DNA of 64,000 bases from contig NZ_CP075184.1 of assembly GCF_020510705.1 (NCBI RefSeq), forward strand, positions 1,984,001 through 2,048,000. Direction: 5' to 3'. The notes under the pieces are model-generated. The model saw only the letters and a list, made by a program, of their open reading frames with translations. It was not told the DNA's origin and did not search any database. Source of the DNA: Acidovorax radicis. Lineage in GTDB: Bacteria; Pseudomonadota; Gammaproteobacteria; Burkholderiales; Burkholderiaceae_C. Made by a program: the position numbers and the translations under genes. This document shows positions 1 to 7,810 of this stretch, piece after piece; the stretch's first letter is position 1; each line of letters opens with the position of its first letter.

Positions 1-57
1 ATGGGCCTGTCGCTGGACATTGGCGCCAAGGTCAACAAGGGCGAGATGAAGTGGTAG
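1..57 (+). CDS. 3' end of an upstream gene, truncated by the window edge
   Basis: Frame 1 is open from the first base to a TAG at 55-57 and encodes 18 residues ending in Lys-Trp. A second stop follows at once. The ATG at base 1 is probably internal, because no ribosome binding site is visible. An aromatic last residue is common in outer-membrane beta barrels, but 18 residues are too few to name a family. Confidence 0.4.
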   Translation: MGLSLDIGAKVNKGEMKW

Positions 58-66
58 TAAAGGGAA

Positions 67-178
67 GGGCGGCTTAAAAAGCCCTCCTGGCGTCGTTGCT
101 CCGTCTTGCCGTACTACTCGTACTGTCTGCGACGGAGCGCCTAGCCAGGACCGCTGCGCTGGGCTTTGTAAGCCGCTC
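67..178. repeat. Long intergenic hairpin element, copy 1
   Basis: The sequence folds on itself as nested stems. The outer arms start GGGCGGCTTA and end TAAGCCGCTC, next come AGCCC and GGGCT, and the inner arms are CCTGGCG..GCTCCGTC and GACGGAGCGCCTAGCCAGG. A second copy lies at 48919-49039. The inner stem is conserved between copies while the outer stems differ in sequence yet still pair. It sits between the end of an upstream gene and the DsbA-like gene. It could be a dispersed repeat, a transcript-end structure or a structured RNA. Function is unknown. Confidence 0.7.
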
Positions 179-231
179 GGCACGCTGCGACACAACATAA
201 CCAAAGTACCCCATACCCAGGGACCTGAGCA

Positions 232-888
232 ATGGACCGATCTGACTCTCACACCACCGTCGCTTACCTCTTCGACCCCCTGTGCGGCTGGTGCTACGCC
301 GCCGCTTCCGCGCTGGCGCGCCTGCAGGCCACGCCCGGTGTGCATGTGCAACTGGCACCTACCGGCCTGTTTGCGGGCGCGGGTGCTCGCCCCATGGATG
401 CGCAGTTCGCCGCCTATGCATGGTCCAACGACCAGCGCATCGAAAAGCTCACGGGCCAGCCGTTCACCCCGGCCTATCGTGACCGCATTCTGGGCGCCGC
501 AGCAGGCCGGTTCGACTCAGGCCCCGCCACGCTGGCGCTGACCGCCGTGGCGCAGACGGCGCCCGAGCGCGAGCTGGACGTGTTGCACGCCCTGCAGTGC
601 GCCCGGTACGTGGATGGCCGCGACACAGCCGATGCGCAGGTGCTGGCCGATGTGCTGACGGCCCTGGGTCTGGCTGATGCGGCGGCCATGGTGTTGGCGC
701 CTGGCGCCGCACTGCACCGCGCCACGGCAGAGCGCGTTGCCAAAGCCCAGGCCACGATGCACGCCGTGGGCGCACGCGGTGTGCCGCAATTAGTGGCGAC
801 GGGGCAGGGCGGCGCGCTGCGGTTGATTGGGGGCGACGCGCTGCTGGGGCCGCACGAGAGTTTGCTGGCGCAGGTTCTGGCGGGTTGA
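232..888 (+). CDS. DsbA-family thiol-disulfide oxidoreductase-like protein
   Basis: This 218-residue protein has a thioredoxin-fold start, with the strand AYLFDPLCGWCY carrying a CxxC motif at Cys18-Cys21. The long alpha-helical middle and the late VPQL segment (cis-proline loop type) fit the DsbA/FrnE/2-hydroxychromene-2-carboxylate isomerase superfamily. There is no signal peptide, so it is probably cytoplasmic, like FrnE proteins, and not a periplasmic DsbA. The ATG at 232 follows a GGGACCTGAGC stretch. It stands alone between a hairpin repeat and a convergent LysR gene. The substrate cannot be told from sequence. Confidence 0.85.
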   Translation: MDRSDSHTTVAYLFDPLCGWCYAAASALARLQATPGVHVQLAPTGLFAGAGARPMDAQFAAYAWSNDQRIEKLTGQPFTPAYRDRILGAAAGRFDSGPATLALTAVAQTAPERELDVLHALQCARYVDGRDTADAQVLADVLTALGLADAAAMVLAPGAALHRATAERVAKAQATMHAVGARGVPQLVATGQGGALRLIGGDALLGPHESLLAQVLAG

Positions 889-1018
889 GGACGCTCGTCA
901 CGCCCCCAACCGTTGGGGCTGGGCCTGTCGAAGCCAGGGCGCGGTGGCGGCAAGCCTTACAACGGGAGGCAAGCGGCACAGGGGCATGGGGGAGGGGCAC
1001 AGAGGCATTCGCCCCCGT

Positions 1019-1885
1019 CTACGCGCCCAGCGTACGCACCACCTGCTCATACATCGCATCCACCGCTGCTGAGCGCTGCGACACCTTGCTGCGCAGCACT
1101 GCCACGTGCATCGCATCGAGGGGCGGCAGGTCAAACTCCGCTGGCAGGTTTTGCAGAATCTGCAGATTGGGCGGCACGCTGCAGCGCGTGAGCACGGCCA
1201 CCGCCAGGCCGCTTTCCACAGCGGCCAGCTGGCCCGCCAGGCTGGAGCTGTGGTACACGATGCGGTAGGCACGCCGCCGCGCCGCCAGTGCCGACAGGGT
1301 GGCCTGCCGCGCCATGCTGGTTGATTCGTACACCGCAATCGGCAGTGGGTCGCGCCGCCAGGCTTCGTACTGCGCGGCACCCACCCACACCAGCGGCTCG
1401 TCAAACAGAAAGCGTCCGCGCTGCGGCTTGTCGCGCGAGACCAGGGCCAGGTCCAGCTCGCCGCGCACCACGCGCGGGATGAGCGAGGTCGATTGCTCGC
1501 AGGTCAGCTCAATCTCCACCCCCTGGTAGCGGTGTGAAAAGCTGCGCAGCACCGGCGTGAGGTAGGTCGATGCGTAGTCGTCGGGCACGCCCAGCCGCAC
1601 CCGGCCCGCCAGCTTGGGGCCAAACAGCGCGGCATGCGCCTCGGCCTGCAAATCGAGCACGCGGCGCGCGTACGACAGCAGCTGCGCGCCAGCGGGCGTC
1701 ACCTCCAGGTGGCGCGGGCCGCGCAGCAGCACGGGGCGATCCAGCGCGGCCTCCAGCTTCTTGATCTGCATGCTGACCGCCGACTGCGAGCGGTGCACAA
1801 GCGGTGCCGCGCCCGAGAGCGAGCCTGCATCCACCACGGCCACAAAGGCGCGCAGCCAGTCGATCTGAAAGTCCGGGTAGTTCAT
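1019..1885 (-). CDS. LysR-family transcriptional regulator
   Basis: The N terminus (QIDWLRAFVAVVDAGSLSGAA and then RSQSAVSMQIKKLEAAL) is a typical LysR winged helix-turn-helix covering about residues 5-64. A periplasmic-binding-protein-like effector domain follows. I chose the ATG at 1885 (MNYPDF), giving 288 residues, the usual LysR length; the frame stays open upstream but the extra 43 residues are not LysR-like. The gene is divergent from the DMT exporter gene, with about 120 bases between starts, so that exporter is the likely target. The effector is unknown. Confidence 0.88.
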   Translation of the reverse strand: MNYPDFQIDWLRAFVAVVDAGSLSGAAPLVHRSQSAVSMQIKKLEAALDRPVLLRGPRHLEVTPAGAQLLSYARRVLDLQAEAHAALFGPKLAGRVRLGVPDDYASTYLTPVLRSFSHRYQGVEIELTCEQSTSLIPRVVRGELDLALVSRDKPQRGRFLFDEPLVWVGAAQYEAWRRDPLPIAVYESTSMARQATLSALAARRRAYRIVYHSSSLAGQLAAVESGLAVAVLTRCSVPPNLQILQNLPAEFDLPPLDAMHVAVLRSKVSQRSAAVDAMYEQVVRTLGA

Positions 1886-2005
1886 CGCGTTAGCTCGCTG
1901 GTGGGTGGCGGCAAAGAGGCCCGCTTTTAATATTTCGTTTATCGAATGGTAGCCGTTCGAACTATGCGCTTTACACCACGGCGGAAATCTTCGAGCATCA
2001 GCGGC

Positions 2006-2977
2006 ATGAACCACAAAGCCAGCGTTGCAGCGCCTTCATCACTTGCTCTGCCCATTGCATCCACCGCGCCCGGCGGCACACGCGCGCGTGACGGCCAGTG
2101 GCTGCTGATCGCAGGTGGCGTGCTGCTGGGCACTATCGGCGTGTTTGTGGAAGAGGCGGGCCAGCACCCGCTGGTCACCGTATGGTTCCGCTGCGCATTC
2201 GGCGCGCTGGCGCTGCTGGCCTGGTGCCTGGCCACCGGGCGGGGCCGTCAACTGCTATTGCATGGGCGTGCGCGCTGGGTGGCCTGCGCCACCGGTGTGC
2301 TCATGGTGCTGAACTGGGCCCTGTTTTTTGCGGCCATTCCGCGCACGTCCATTGCCGTGGCCACGGTGGTGTTTCACATCCAGCCCATCTGGGTCATCGT
2401 GTGTGGCGCGCTGTTTCTGCGCGAGGCCGTTTCGCCCATGCAATGGCTCGCCACACTGGCCGCGCTGGGCGGCCTGGTGCTGACCACCGGGCTGCTCGAC
2501 GGCACCGCGGCCGCCGCAGCGGCCAGCAGCAGCGGCGGCGGCTACCTGGCGGGGGTGCTGATGTGCCTGGCGGGCTCTTTTTGCTATGCCGGTGTGACCT
2601 TGCTCGCCAACACGCAGAAAACCATCAGCCCCTTTGCGATGGCGCTGTGGCAGTGCCTAGTGGGTGCCGTGGTGCTGGTGTGGGCGCCCTTCGTGCTGGG
2701 CTGGCCGCAGCAGGGCGCCGCGTGGGGCTGGCTGCTGGGCCTGGGCGTGCTGCACACGGGGCTGGCGTATGTGGTGCTGTTCGCCGGCATGGCGCGCTTG
2801 GGGCTGGGGCGCATCGCGGTGCTGCAGTTTGTGTACCCGCTCACAGCGGTGCTGGTGGACTGGGTGGTGTATGGCCGCACGCTCAGCCCTGTGCAGTTGG
2901 CTGGCGTGGGGCTGATGGCTACTGCGCTCTGGACCATCCGGCGGCCTGCCAGCGCACAGGCCGTGCGCGGCAGCTGA
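2006..2977 (+). CDS. EamA/DMT-family inner-membrane transporter
   Basis: The product has about ten hydrophobic segments arranged as two EamA repeats, as in drug/metabolite exporters of the RhaT/YdcZ type. Segments such as LLIAGGVLLGTIGVF near the start and the late VLQFVYPLTAVLVDWVVYG are typical of the family. I prefer the ATG at 2006 (MNHKAS, 323 residues); an in-frame ATG at 1946 would add 20 polar residues and leave only 60 bases for the divergent LysR promoter. The likely role is efflux of a small metabolite controlled by that LysR protein. The substrate is not predictable. Confidence 0.85.
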   Translation: MNHKASVAAPSSLALPIASTAPGGTRARDGQWLLIAGGVLLGTIGVFVEEAGQHPLVTVWFRCAFGALALLAWCLATGRGRQLLLHGRARWVACATGVLMVLNWALFFAAIPRTSIAVATVVFHIQPIWVIVCGALFLREAVSPMQWLATLAALGGLVLTTGLLDGTAAAAAASSSGGGYLAGVLMCLAGSFCYAGVTLLANTQKTISPFAMALWQCLVGAVVLVWAPFVLGWPQQGAAWGWLLGLGVLHTGLAYVVLFAGMARLGLGRIAVLQFVYPLTAVLVDWVVYGRTLSPVQLAGVGLMATALWTIRRPASAQAVRGS

Positions 2978-3117
2978 AGGTCAACGCCATCGCCACCTCG
3001 TTCGAGCCATTGGCCTGCAGCCTGTGGAGGGGCTTTCCCGGCAGACGCACCGGCTTCGACAAACCCAGCCCAGTTCAGCCCGCACGGTGGTGGGTTGCCT
3101 CTGAGCCCGGCGCAGCG

Positions 3118-4098
3118 CTACTGCCCAAACACCAGCGCCTGGTGCGCCCCCACGCCCGCCAGCACCCCTTCGGCAGACGCCAGCGTGGCGTTGTGCCGCA
3201 TCAGCGTGGCGTCGCCTGCGGCATACACGCCGGGCACCGTGGTCATCTTGTTGGCATCGGTGCGGATGAGCGGGCCCATGGGCCCGTCGTCCATCGCGCA
3301 GCCCAGTTGCTCGGCCAGTGGGCTGGCGGGGCGGGTGGTGGCTGCTACATACAGCGCGGCCAGCGGCACCAGGCGTGCATCGCTGCCGCCATGGGCCTGC
3401 AGGCGCACGCCGTGCAGCGCCTGCCCAGCGCCCTCCAGCGCAGCAATGCGCGCGGGCTCCACCGCAATGCCCAGCGCCAGCAGCCGCTCGTGCTCGCTGC
3501 GCTCCAACGTGGTCTCGCCATTCAGAAAGAGGGTGGTCGGGCCCCAGTCTGCAATCAGCTGCGCGTGCATGCCCGACTGCGGCGAGTGGTACAGCACACC
3601 CAGCCGCTGGCCCGCAAACTCATAGCCGTGGCAATACGGGCAGTGCAAAACCGATGCGCCCCAACGCTCGCGCAGGCCAACAATGTCGGGCAGGCCATCC
3701 AACACGCCAAAGGCCAGCACCAGCTTGTTGGCCTCCAACATTGACAGCTCAGCGGCGCCATCGTCCAGCACCCCTTCAAACCCGTTTTCTGGAGACCCGG
3801 CGCGTTGCTGCGCCGTGGCAGACACCGCCTTGCCCTGCCGCAACGTCACCGTGGGGTAGGCCAGCAGCTTGCGCCGCGCCTGCTCGATCATCGCCAGCGG
3901 CGGCTCGCCGTCTTGCCCAAAAAAGCCGTGCGACGCCGCCGCAAACCGGTTGCGCGGCTGGCCTGCGTCTACCACGCACACGCGCCGCCGCGCCCGCGCC
4001 AGCTGCATTGCGGCCGACAGGCCGGCAAAGCTGCCGCCAATCACGATCACGTCATACGCCGTTGTTCTGGGTGCTGGTGTCGTCGTCTTCGTCGTCAT
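3118..4098 (-). CDS. NAD(P)/FAD-dependent oxidoreductase, thioredoxin-reductase-like
   Basis: The 326-residue protein begins with an FAD-binding Rossmann motif, VIVIGGSFAG (residues 17-26), and ends with a late GVYAAGDAT FAD motif. A redox CPYC motif lies at Cys153-Cys156, in the position of the thioredoxin reductase CxxC. The overall form matches the short pyridine-nucleotide disulfide oxidoreductases related to TrxB and GliT. The gene overlaps the end of the rrf2-like gene upstream on the same strand by 47 bases, so the two are translationally linked and the regulator probably responds to redox stress. The disulfide substrate is unknown; it is not necessarily thioredoxin. Confidence 0.85.
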   Translation of the reverse strand: MTTKTTTPAPRTTAYDVIVIGGSFAGLSAAMQLARARRRVCVVDAGQPRNRFAAASHGFFGQDGEPPLAMIEQARRKLLAYPTVTLRQGKAVSATAQQRAGSPENGFEGVLDDGAAELSMLEANKLVLAFGVLDGLPDIVGLRERWGASVLHCPYCHGYEFAGQRLGVLYHSPQSGMHAQLIADWGPTTLFLNGETTLERSEHERLLALGIAVEPARIAALEGAGQALHGVRLQAHGGSDARLVPLAALYVAATTRPASPLAEQLGCAMDDGPMGPLIRTDANKMTTVPGVYAAGDATLMRHNATLASAEGVLAGVGAHQALVFGQ

Positions 4099-4549
4099 GA
4101 GAAATCTCCTTGTGCGAATGGCCCCCGGCCACCATGCGTTGATGGAACTCGGCCGACAGCTGCGCCAGCGTCACCTCACCCAGGCGTGCCAGCAGCACCT
4201 CTTCGGCCGCTTGATAAGCGTCAGACAGCGCGCGGTTCACCGCCTGCTCCACGATGCAGCCGGGGCTCTCCACCCTGTTGCCCACCGCCAGCAACGTGGG
4301 CGCGCCCAGCGCTTCGTGGATGTCGCGCAGCGTGATGTCTGCCAGCGGGCACGACAGCACCCACCCGCCGCCATGGCCCTTGGCCGAAGCCACAAACCCC
4401 GCATACCGCAGCCCCGCCATCAGGCGGCGCACCACCACCGGGTTGGTCTGCGTGGCCTGCGCCAGCGACTCGGACGTGGCGGGGCCATCCATCTCTGCCA
4501 TGTGCAGCAGCGCGTGGAGGACGTTGGAAAGGCGGCTATCTCGTTTCAT
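4052..4549 (-). CDS. Rrf2-family transcriptional regulator
   Basis: The 165-residue product has the Rrf2 winged helix at its N terminus: RLSNVLHALLHMAE, then SESLAQATQTNPVVVRRLMAGLRYAGFV and the glycine-rich wing AKGHGGGWVL. It lacks the three-cysteine cluster of IscR/NsrR, having only scattered cysteines, so an Fe-S cofactor of that type is unlikely. It resembles the YwnA-like branch. It overlaps and precedes the flavoprotein gene on the same strand. No clear Shine-Dalgarno precedes the ATG, but an inverted repeat lies directly upstream (4550-4566). Confidence 0.87.
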   Translation of the reverse strand: MKRDSRLSNVLHALLHMAEMDGPATSESLAQATQTNPVVVRRLMAGLRYAGFVASAKGHGGGWVLSCPLADITLRDIHEALGAPTLLAVGNRVESPGCIVEQAVNRALSDAYQAAEEVLLARLGEVTLAQLSAEFHQRMVAGGHSHKEISHDDEDDDTSTQNNGV

Positions 4550-4607
4550 GCAACATTAAAAGTTGCGTGATACTAGCATGGCGCGGCAAACCCTGCCAAC
4601 GCCTAGG
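4550..4607 (-). promoter_or_regulatory. Putative promoter and operator of the rrf2-like gene
   Basis: Directly before the rrf2-like ATG is an inverted repeat, GCAAC (4550-4554) and GTTGC (4562-4566), separated by seven bases. On the minus strand a TTGGCA box and a TAGTAT box 18 bases apart lie just upstream, which would start transcription inside or next to the repeat. Rrf2 proteins often repress their own operon, so this is a plausible autoregulatory site. This is inference from position and symmetry. Confidence 0.45.
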
Positions 4608-4733
4608 CAGGTTGCTACTCAATCAATAGCTGCCGGGGCATGATGGACGCGCGGTGAAGGCCAATTTGATGCTGAATTTTCCCTGCCACCACCGTTGCAG
4701 ACACCGCTGCGGCCGTACCCCCCAACCAGCCCG

Positions 4734-5456
4734 ATGACACACCAGCACACCTCCCCCTTCACCGACCCCGCCGCCGTCGCCCGCTACGCCGACGGCCCTC
4801 GCCGCAACGTGCCCGGCTACGACAGCCTGCTGCGCATGTCCCGCATCCTGCTGGCCGAGCGTGTGCCCGACCACGGCCGCGTGCTGGTGGTGGGCGCAGG
4901 CGGCGGGTTGGAGCTGGAAGACATGGCGCTGGCGCACCCCAGCTGGCGGTTTAATGGCGTGGACCCCAGCCAGCCCATGCTGGACTTGGCGGCGCAGCGG
5001 CTGCAGAGCGCGGGCGTGTCAGGGCACCGCGTGGCGTTGCACCACGGGTATGTGCAAAGTGCACCGGTCGGGCCGTTTGATGGCGCGACGTGCCTGCTGA
5101 CTTTTCACTTTGTGCCGGGCGAGGAGCGTGCGGCCATGGCGGCGGAGATCCGGCGGCGGCTCAAGCCCGGGGCGCCGTTGGTGGTGGCGCATCTGAGCGT
5201 GGCGCATGGTGCAGGCCCCGGTGGCGAGGGCGGGGCAGGGGAGCGAGATCTGTGGCTGTCACGCTACGCGGCTTTTCAGGTGGCGTCCGGTGTGCCGCCG
5301 GAGCACGCGGCCAGGGCGCGGGACAAGATTGCGGCGGAGCTGGCTGTGCTGACGCCGCAGGAAGACGAGGCGATTCTGCGCGAGGCCGGATTCACCGATG
5401 TGCAGATGTTTTACATGGGCTTTGCGTTCAGGGGCTGGGTGGCATCGGCCTGCTAG
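4734..5456 (+). CDS. Class I SAM-dependent methyltransferase
   Basis: The SAM-binding motif I is visible as VLVVGAGGGLELEDMA, followed by the acidic motif NGVDPSQPML and a post-I segment with GATCLLTFHFVPGEERAAMAAEIRRRLKPGAPLVVAHLS. This is the UbiE/CmoA-like class I fold. The ATG at 4734 (MTHQHTSPF, 240 residues) is preferred over a TTG 39 bases upstream. It stands alone between the rrf2 promoter and the next LysR gene. The methyl acceptor is unknown, and small-molecule methylation is the default guess. Confidence 0.82.
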   Translation: MTHQHTSPFTDPAAVARYADGPRRNVPGYDSLLRMSRILLAERVPDHGRVLVVGAGGGLELEDMALAHPSWRFNGVDPSQPMLDLAAQRLQSAGVSGHRVALHHGYVQSAPVGPFDGATCLLTFHFVPGEERAAMAAEIRRRLKPGAPLVVAHLSVAHGAGPGGEGGAGERDLWLSRYAAFQVASGVPPEHAARARDKIAAELAVLTPQEDEAILREAGFTDVQMFYMGFAFRGWVASAC

Positions 5457-5573
5457 CAAGCAATGAAAGCGGGCCAGCTCATTGGACCTGCATGTCCGCA
5501 CCTTGCTCACCCCCGGGCTGTCTTGCGGCAGGGGTCAACGGCCCTCGGCCAGCCGGTGGTGCATAAAAAATCT

Positions 5574-6509
5574 TCAACGCACAGGCGCCAGCGCCCACCG
5601 GTCCTTCGACGCTTTCACCAGAAAATCAATCACCGCCTTCACCCTGGCCGCGTTGCGCCGGCCCGGTGATGACACCGCGTACAGCGTGTGCACGGTGCGG
5701 GACGCAAAAGGCGCAAGCACCTCCACCAACCGGCCTTGCGCCACATCGGCCGCTGCGAGCGGGCTGGAAAGCATGCCGATCCCTGCGCCGCCCACCAGCG
5801 TGTGGTGTACCAGGGCCGAAGTGCTGGCGGCCAGGCGCGAGCGCACGGTCACCTCCAGCGGCTTGCCTTGTGCATTGCGAAACGCCCAGGTCACCGCCGG
5901 CCCCTGCGCGGTGTGCGTGACGGTGTGGTGTTGCTGCAAGTCGCTGGGGTCGGCGGGCGTGCCGTGCTGTTCCAAATATCCAGGGGCCGCGTACAGGCGG
6001 CGCTCAAACCGGCCCAGCGCGCGCGCCACCACCAGGTCGCTGTGGCCCACCGTGGTGCGCAGCGCCACGTCGATGCCTTCTGTCACCAGGTCTGCCACGC
6101 GGTCGTCGGCCAGCAGCTCCACCCGCAGCGCGGGGTAGCGCGCCTGCAGGTCCGCCAGGTGGGGCAGCACCAGCGCCTCGCAAATCTCCTGGCTGGAGGC
6201 TAGGCGCAAGGTGCCCGCCACGCGGCTGCGCTGGTCCGACAGCGAAGCCCCAATGTCCTCCAGCTGCGCCAGCAAGGCACGCGCTTCCTGCGCCAGTTCT
6301 GCGCCCTCGGGCGTGGCCGACAGGCCATGCGTGGACCGGCGCAGCAAGCGCACGCCGTAGCCGGCCTCCAGCCGGTCCACACCTCGCGCCACCACGGACA
6401 CCGCCACATCCATTTCACGCGCCGCTGCAGAAAACGAGCGCAGATCGAGCGACCGCACCAGCCAACGCAGGTCGGCCGGATCGGGGAGGAAATGAGGTTG
6501 ATTTTTCAT
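5574..6509 (-). CDS. LysR-family transcriptional regulator
   Basis: The N terminus (DLRWLVRSLDLRSFSAAAREMDVAVSVVARGVDRLEAGYG) is a LysR helix-turn-helix, followed by a full effector domain ending near residue 311. The ATG at 6509 (MKNQPH) is chosen because the 14 residues upstream are not conserved-looking. The phrase GVRLLRRSTHGLSATPEGAEL is typical of the CrgA/DmlR branch. It is divergent from the tautomerase and cupin genes with about 120 bases between, which makes those two its likely targets. Confidence 0.87.
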   Translation of the reverse strand: MKNQPHFLPDPADLRWLVRSLDLRSFSAAAREMDVAVSVVARGVDRLEAGYGVRLLRRSTHGLSATPEGAELAQEARALLAQLEDIGASLSDQRSRVAGTLRLASSQEICEALVLPHLADLQARYPALRVELLADDRVADLVTEGIDVALRTTVGHSDLVVARALGRFERRLYAAPGYLEQHGTPADPSDLQQHHTVTHTAQGPAVTWAFRNAQGKPLEVTVRSRLAASTSALVHHTLVGGAGIGMLSSPLAAADVAQGRLVEVLAPFASRTVHTLYAVSSPGRRNAARVKAVIDFLVKASKDRWALAPVR

Positions 6510-6627
6510 GGTGCGCGCCTTTGCGTGCGGAGCAAAAGCCATTATCGCCACGGGCGGTTTCCGTGGCGGGGCGCAATTTCTACAGTGAAGGCTCGTTCAA
6601 CCCCATGAGTTTTTACAGGAGCCCTCC

Positions 6628-7026
6628 ATGCCCATCCTCAACGTCAAAGTGTCTGCCCAACGCACGCCCGAGCTGTCTGCCCGCATTGCAGAAACCCTGC
6701 TGGACCTGACCACCCGCGTGCTCGGCAAACGGCGCGACCTCACCGCCGTGGTCATCACCTTTGTGGACCCGGCCGACTGGTACGTCGCCGGCCGGTCGCT
6801 GGCCGACCTCAAACAGTCAAGCTTCTACTTCGACGTCAAGGTGGTGGACGAGACCAACACCAAGGCCGAGAAGGCACGCTACATCGCCGAGGCGTTTGCA
6901 GCCTTCGAGGGCCTGCTGGGCACGCTGCACCCCGAAAGTTATGTCTACGTGCAGGACGTTCGGGCCGCCGCCTACGGCTTTGGCGGCCGCACGCAGGAGT
7001 ACCGCCACCAGCACCCCGAGCAGTAA
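6628..7026 (+). CDS. Tautomerase-superfamily protein (4-oxalocrotonate tautomerase-like)
   Basis: The product starts Met-Pro-Ile-Leu-Asn-Val-Lys-Val, so removal of Met1 leaves the catalytic Pro1 that defines the tautomerase superfamily. At 132 residues it is about twice the length of a classical 4-OT subunit and is closer to the larger MIF/CHMI-type or fused members. A GGAGCC ribosome site lies just upstream. It is followed 49 bases later by a cupin gene. Together they suggest handling of an enol/keto or aromatic-derived intermediate. The substrate is not predictable. Confidence 0.82.
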   Translation: MPILNVKVSAQRTPELSARIAETLLDLTTRVLGKRRDLTAVVITFVDPADWYVAGRSLADLKQSSFYFDVKVVDETNTKAEKARYIAEAFAAFEGLLGTLHPESYVYVQDVRAAAYGFGGRTQEYRHQHPEQ

Positions 7027-7075
7027 GCAATCAGTCACTCAAGCCATCAACCAATAGCTACCCAGGAGTACCGAC

Positions 7076-7549
7076 ATGACGATGACGACAACGAACAACC
7101 ACCTTGCCGATGTGATCGTGGCCCAGACGCTGGAGCGAGCGGGCCTGGCGGACTGGATTCCTGAAGGCGAAGGCAAGTGGTCCCTGCCCATCCAGTTCCT
7201 GTCCGACGATGCCGGGTGGGTGGAGCTGATGCGCCTGTCACCCGGCACGCGGCTGGGCCTGCACCGGCACACGGGCGAAGTGCACGCCCTCACGCTGGCA
7301 GGCGAGCGCCGCCTGAACGACGGCCGCGTGGTGCGGCCGGGCGACTACATCCACGAGCCCGCTGGCAATGTGGACTGGTGGGAGGCAACGGGCACCGAAG
7401 AGTTGCTGGTGCATGTGGTGGTCAAGGGCAGCGTGGAGTACCTGGGCCCGCACCACACGGTGCTGCAGCGGATCACTACGGCGGATCGGCGGGCGGATTA
7501 CCGGCGTCGGTGCGAGGCGGTGGGGGTGGTGCCGCGTGATCTTCGCTAG
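7076..7549 (+). CDS. Cupin-domain protein, 2,4'-dihydroxyacetophenone dioxygenase-like
   Basis: The 157-residue protein is a single cupin. Motif 1 is seen as PGTRLGLHRHTGEVHALTLAGE with metal-ligand type histidines and a glutamate, and motif 2 as RPGDYIHEPAGNVDWWEA. The late HVVVKGSVEYLGP is found in ChrR/DAD-type cupins. Some relatives are Fe-dependent carbon-carbon bond-cleaving dioxygenases and others are sensors. It lies behind the tautomerase gene under the same probable LysR control. An AGGAG site precedes the ATG at 7076. Confidence 0.8.
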   Translation: MTMTTTNNHLADVIVAQTLERAGLADWIPEGEGKWSLPIQFLSDDAGWVELMRLSPGTRLGLHRHTGEVHALTLAGERRLNDGRVVRPGDYIHEPAGNVDWWEATGTEELLVHVVVKGSVEYLGPHHTVLQRITTADRRADYRRRCEAVGVVPRDLR

Positions 7550-7557
7550 TGGCGTAC

Positions 7558-7576
7558 GGGGCACTCTAAGTGCTCC
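7558..7576 (+). terminator. Hairpin after the cupin gene
   Basis: GGGGCACT (7558-7565) and AGTGCTCC (7569-7576) form an eight-pair stem with one G-U pair and a three-base loop, starting nine bases after the cupin stop. No run of T follows, so it may protect the 3' end or be a weak terminator. Confidence 0.4.
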
Positions 7577-7603
7577 GCAGAATATGAGCGGAAAAAGGCA
7601 ATA

Positions 7604-7634
7604 ACGCTTATTGGTAAAGCGCTGGTAGCTATCA
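7604..7634. repeat. Short intergenic repeat, copy 1
   Basis: The stretch CGCTTATTGGTAAAGCGC followed by TGGTAGCTAT closely matches 50131-50160 (GCGCTTATTCATAAAGCGC then AAGCAGCTAT). Both copies lie just after the end of a gene. They appear to be a small dispersed palindromic repeat. Confidence 0.5.
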
Positions 7635-7810
7635 AATACAGAGCGAACCTTACATGAGGTCCATCGCGTGCTGGTGGCGGGTGCAGGCGGCTGCTGGAGC
7701 TGACATGGCACTGGCACACGTGGGTTGGACTTCGATGAAGGGGGCCCATTGACAAATCAATCCAACAGTTTGTTAGCGAAGTCTGCAAGCCGCTTGCTGC
7801 GAGCTTCTAG

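Noticed and set aside
2098..3744. Plus-strand frame of 548 codons overlapping the DMT exporter and the flavoprotein gene
   Set aside because: It crosses two convergent real genes in another frame and has Arg/Ala/Gly-rich shadow composition.
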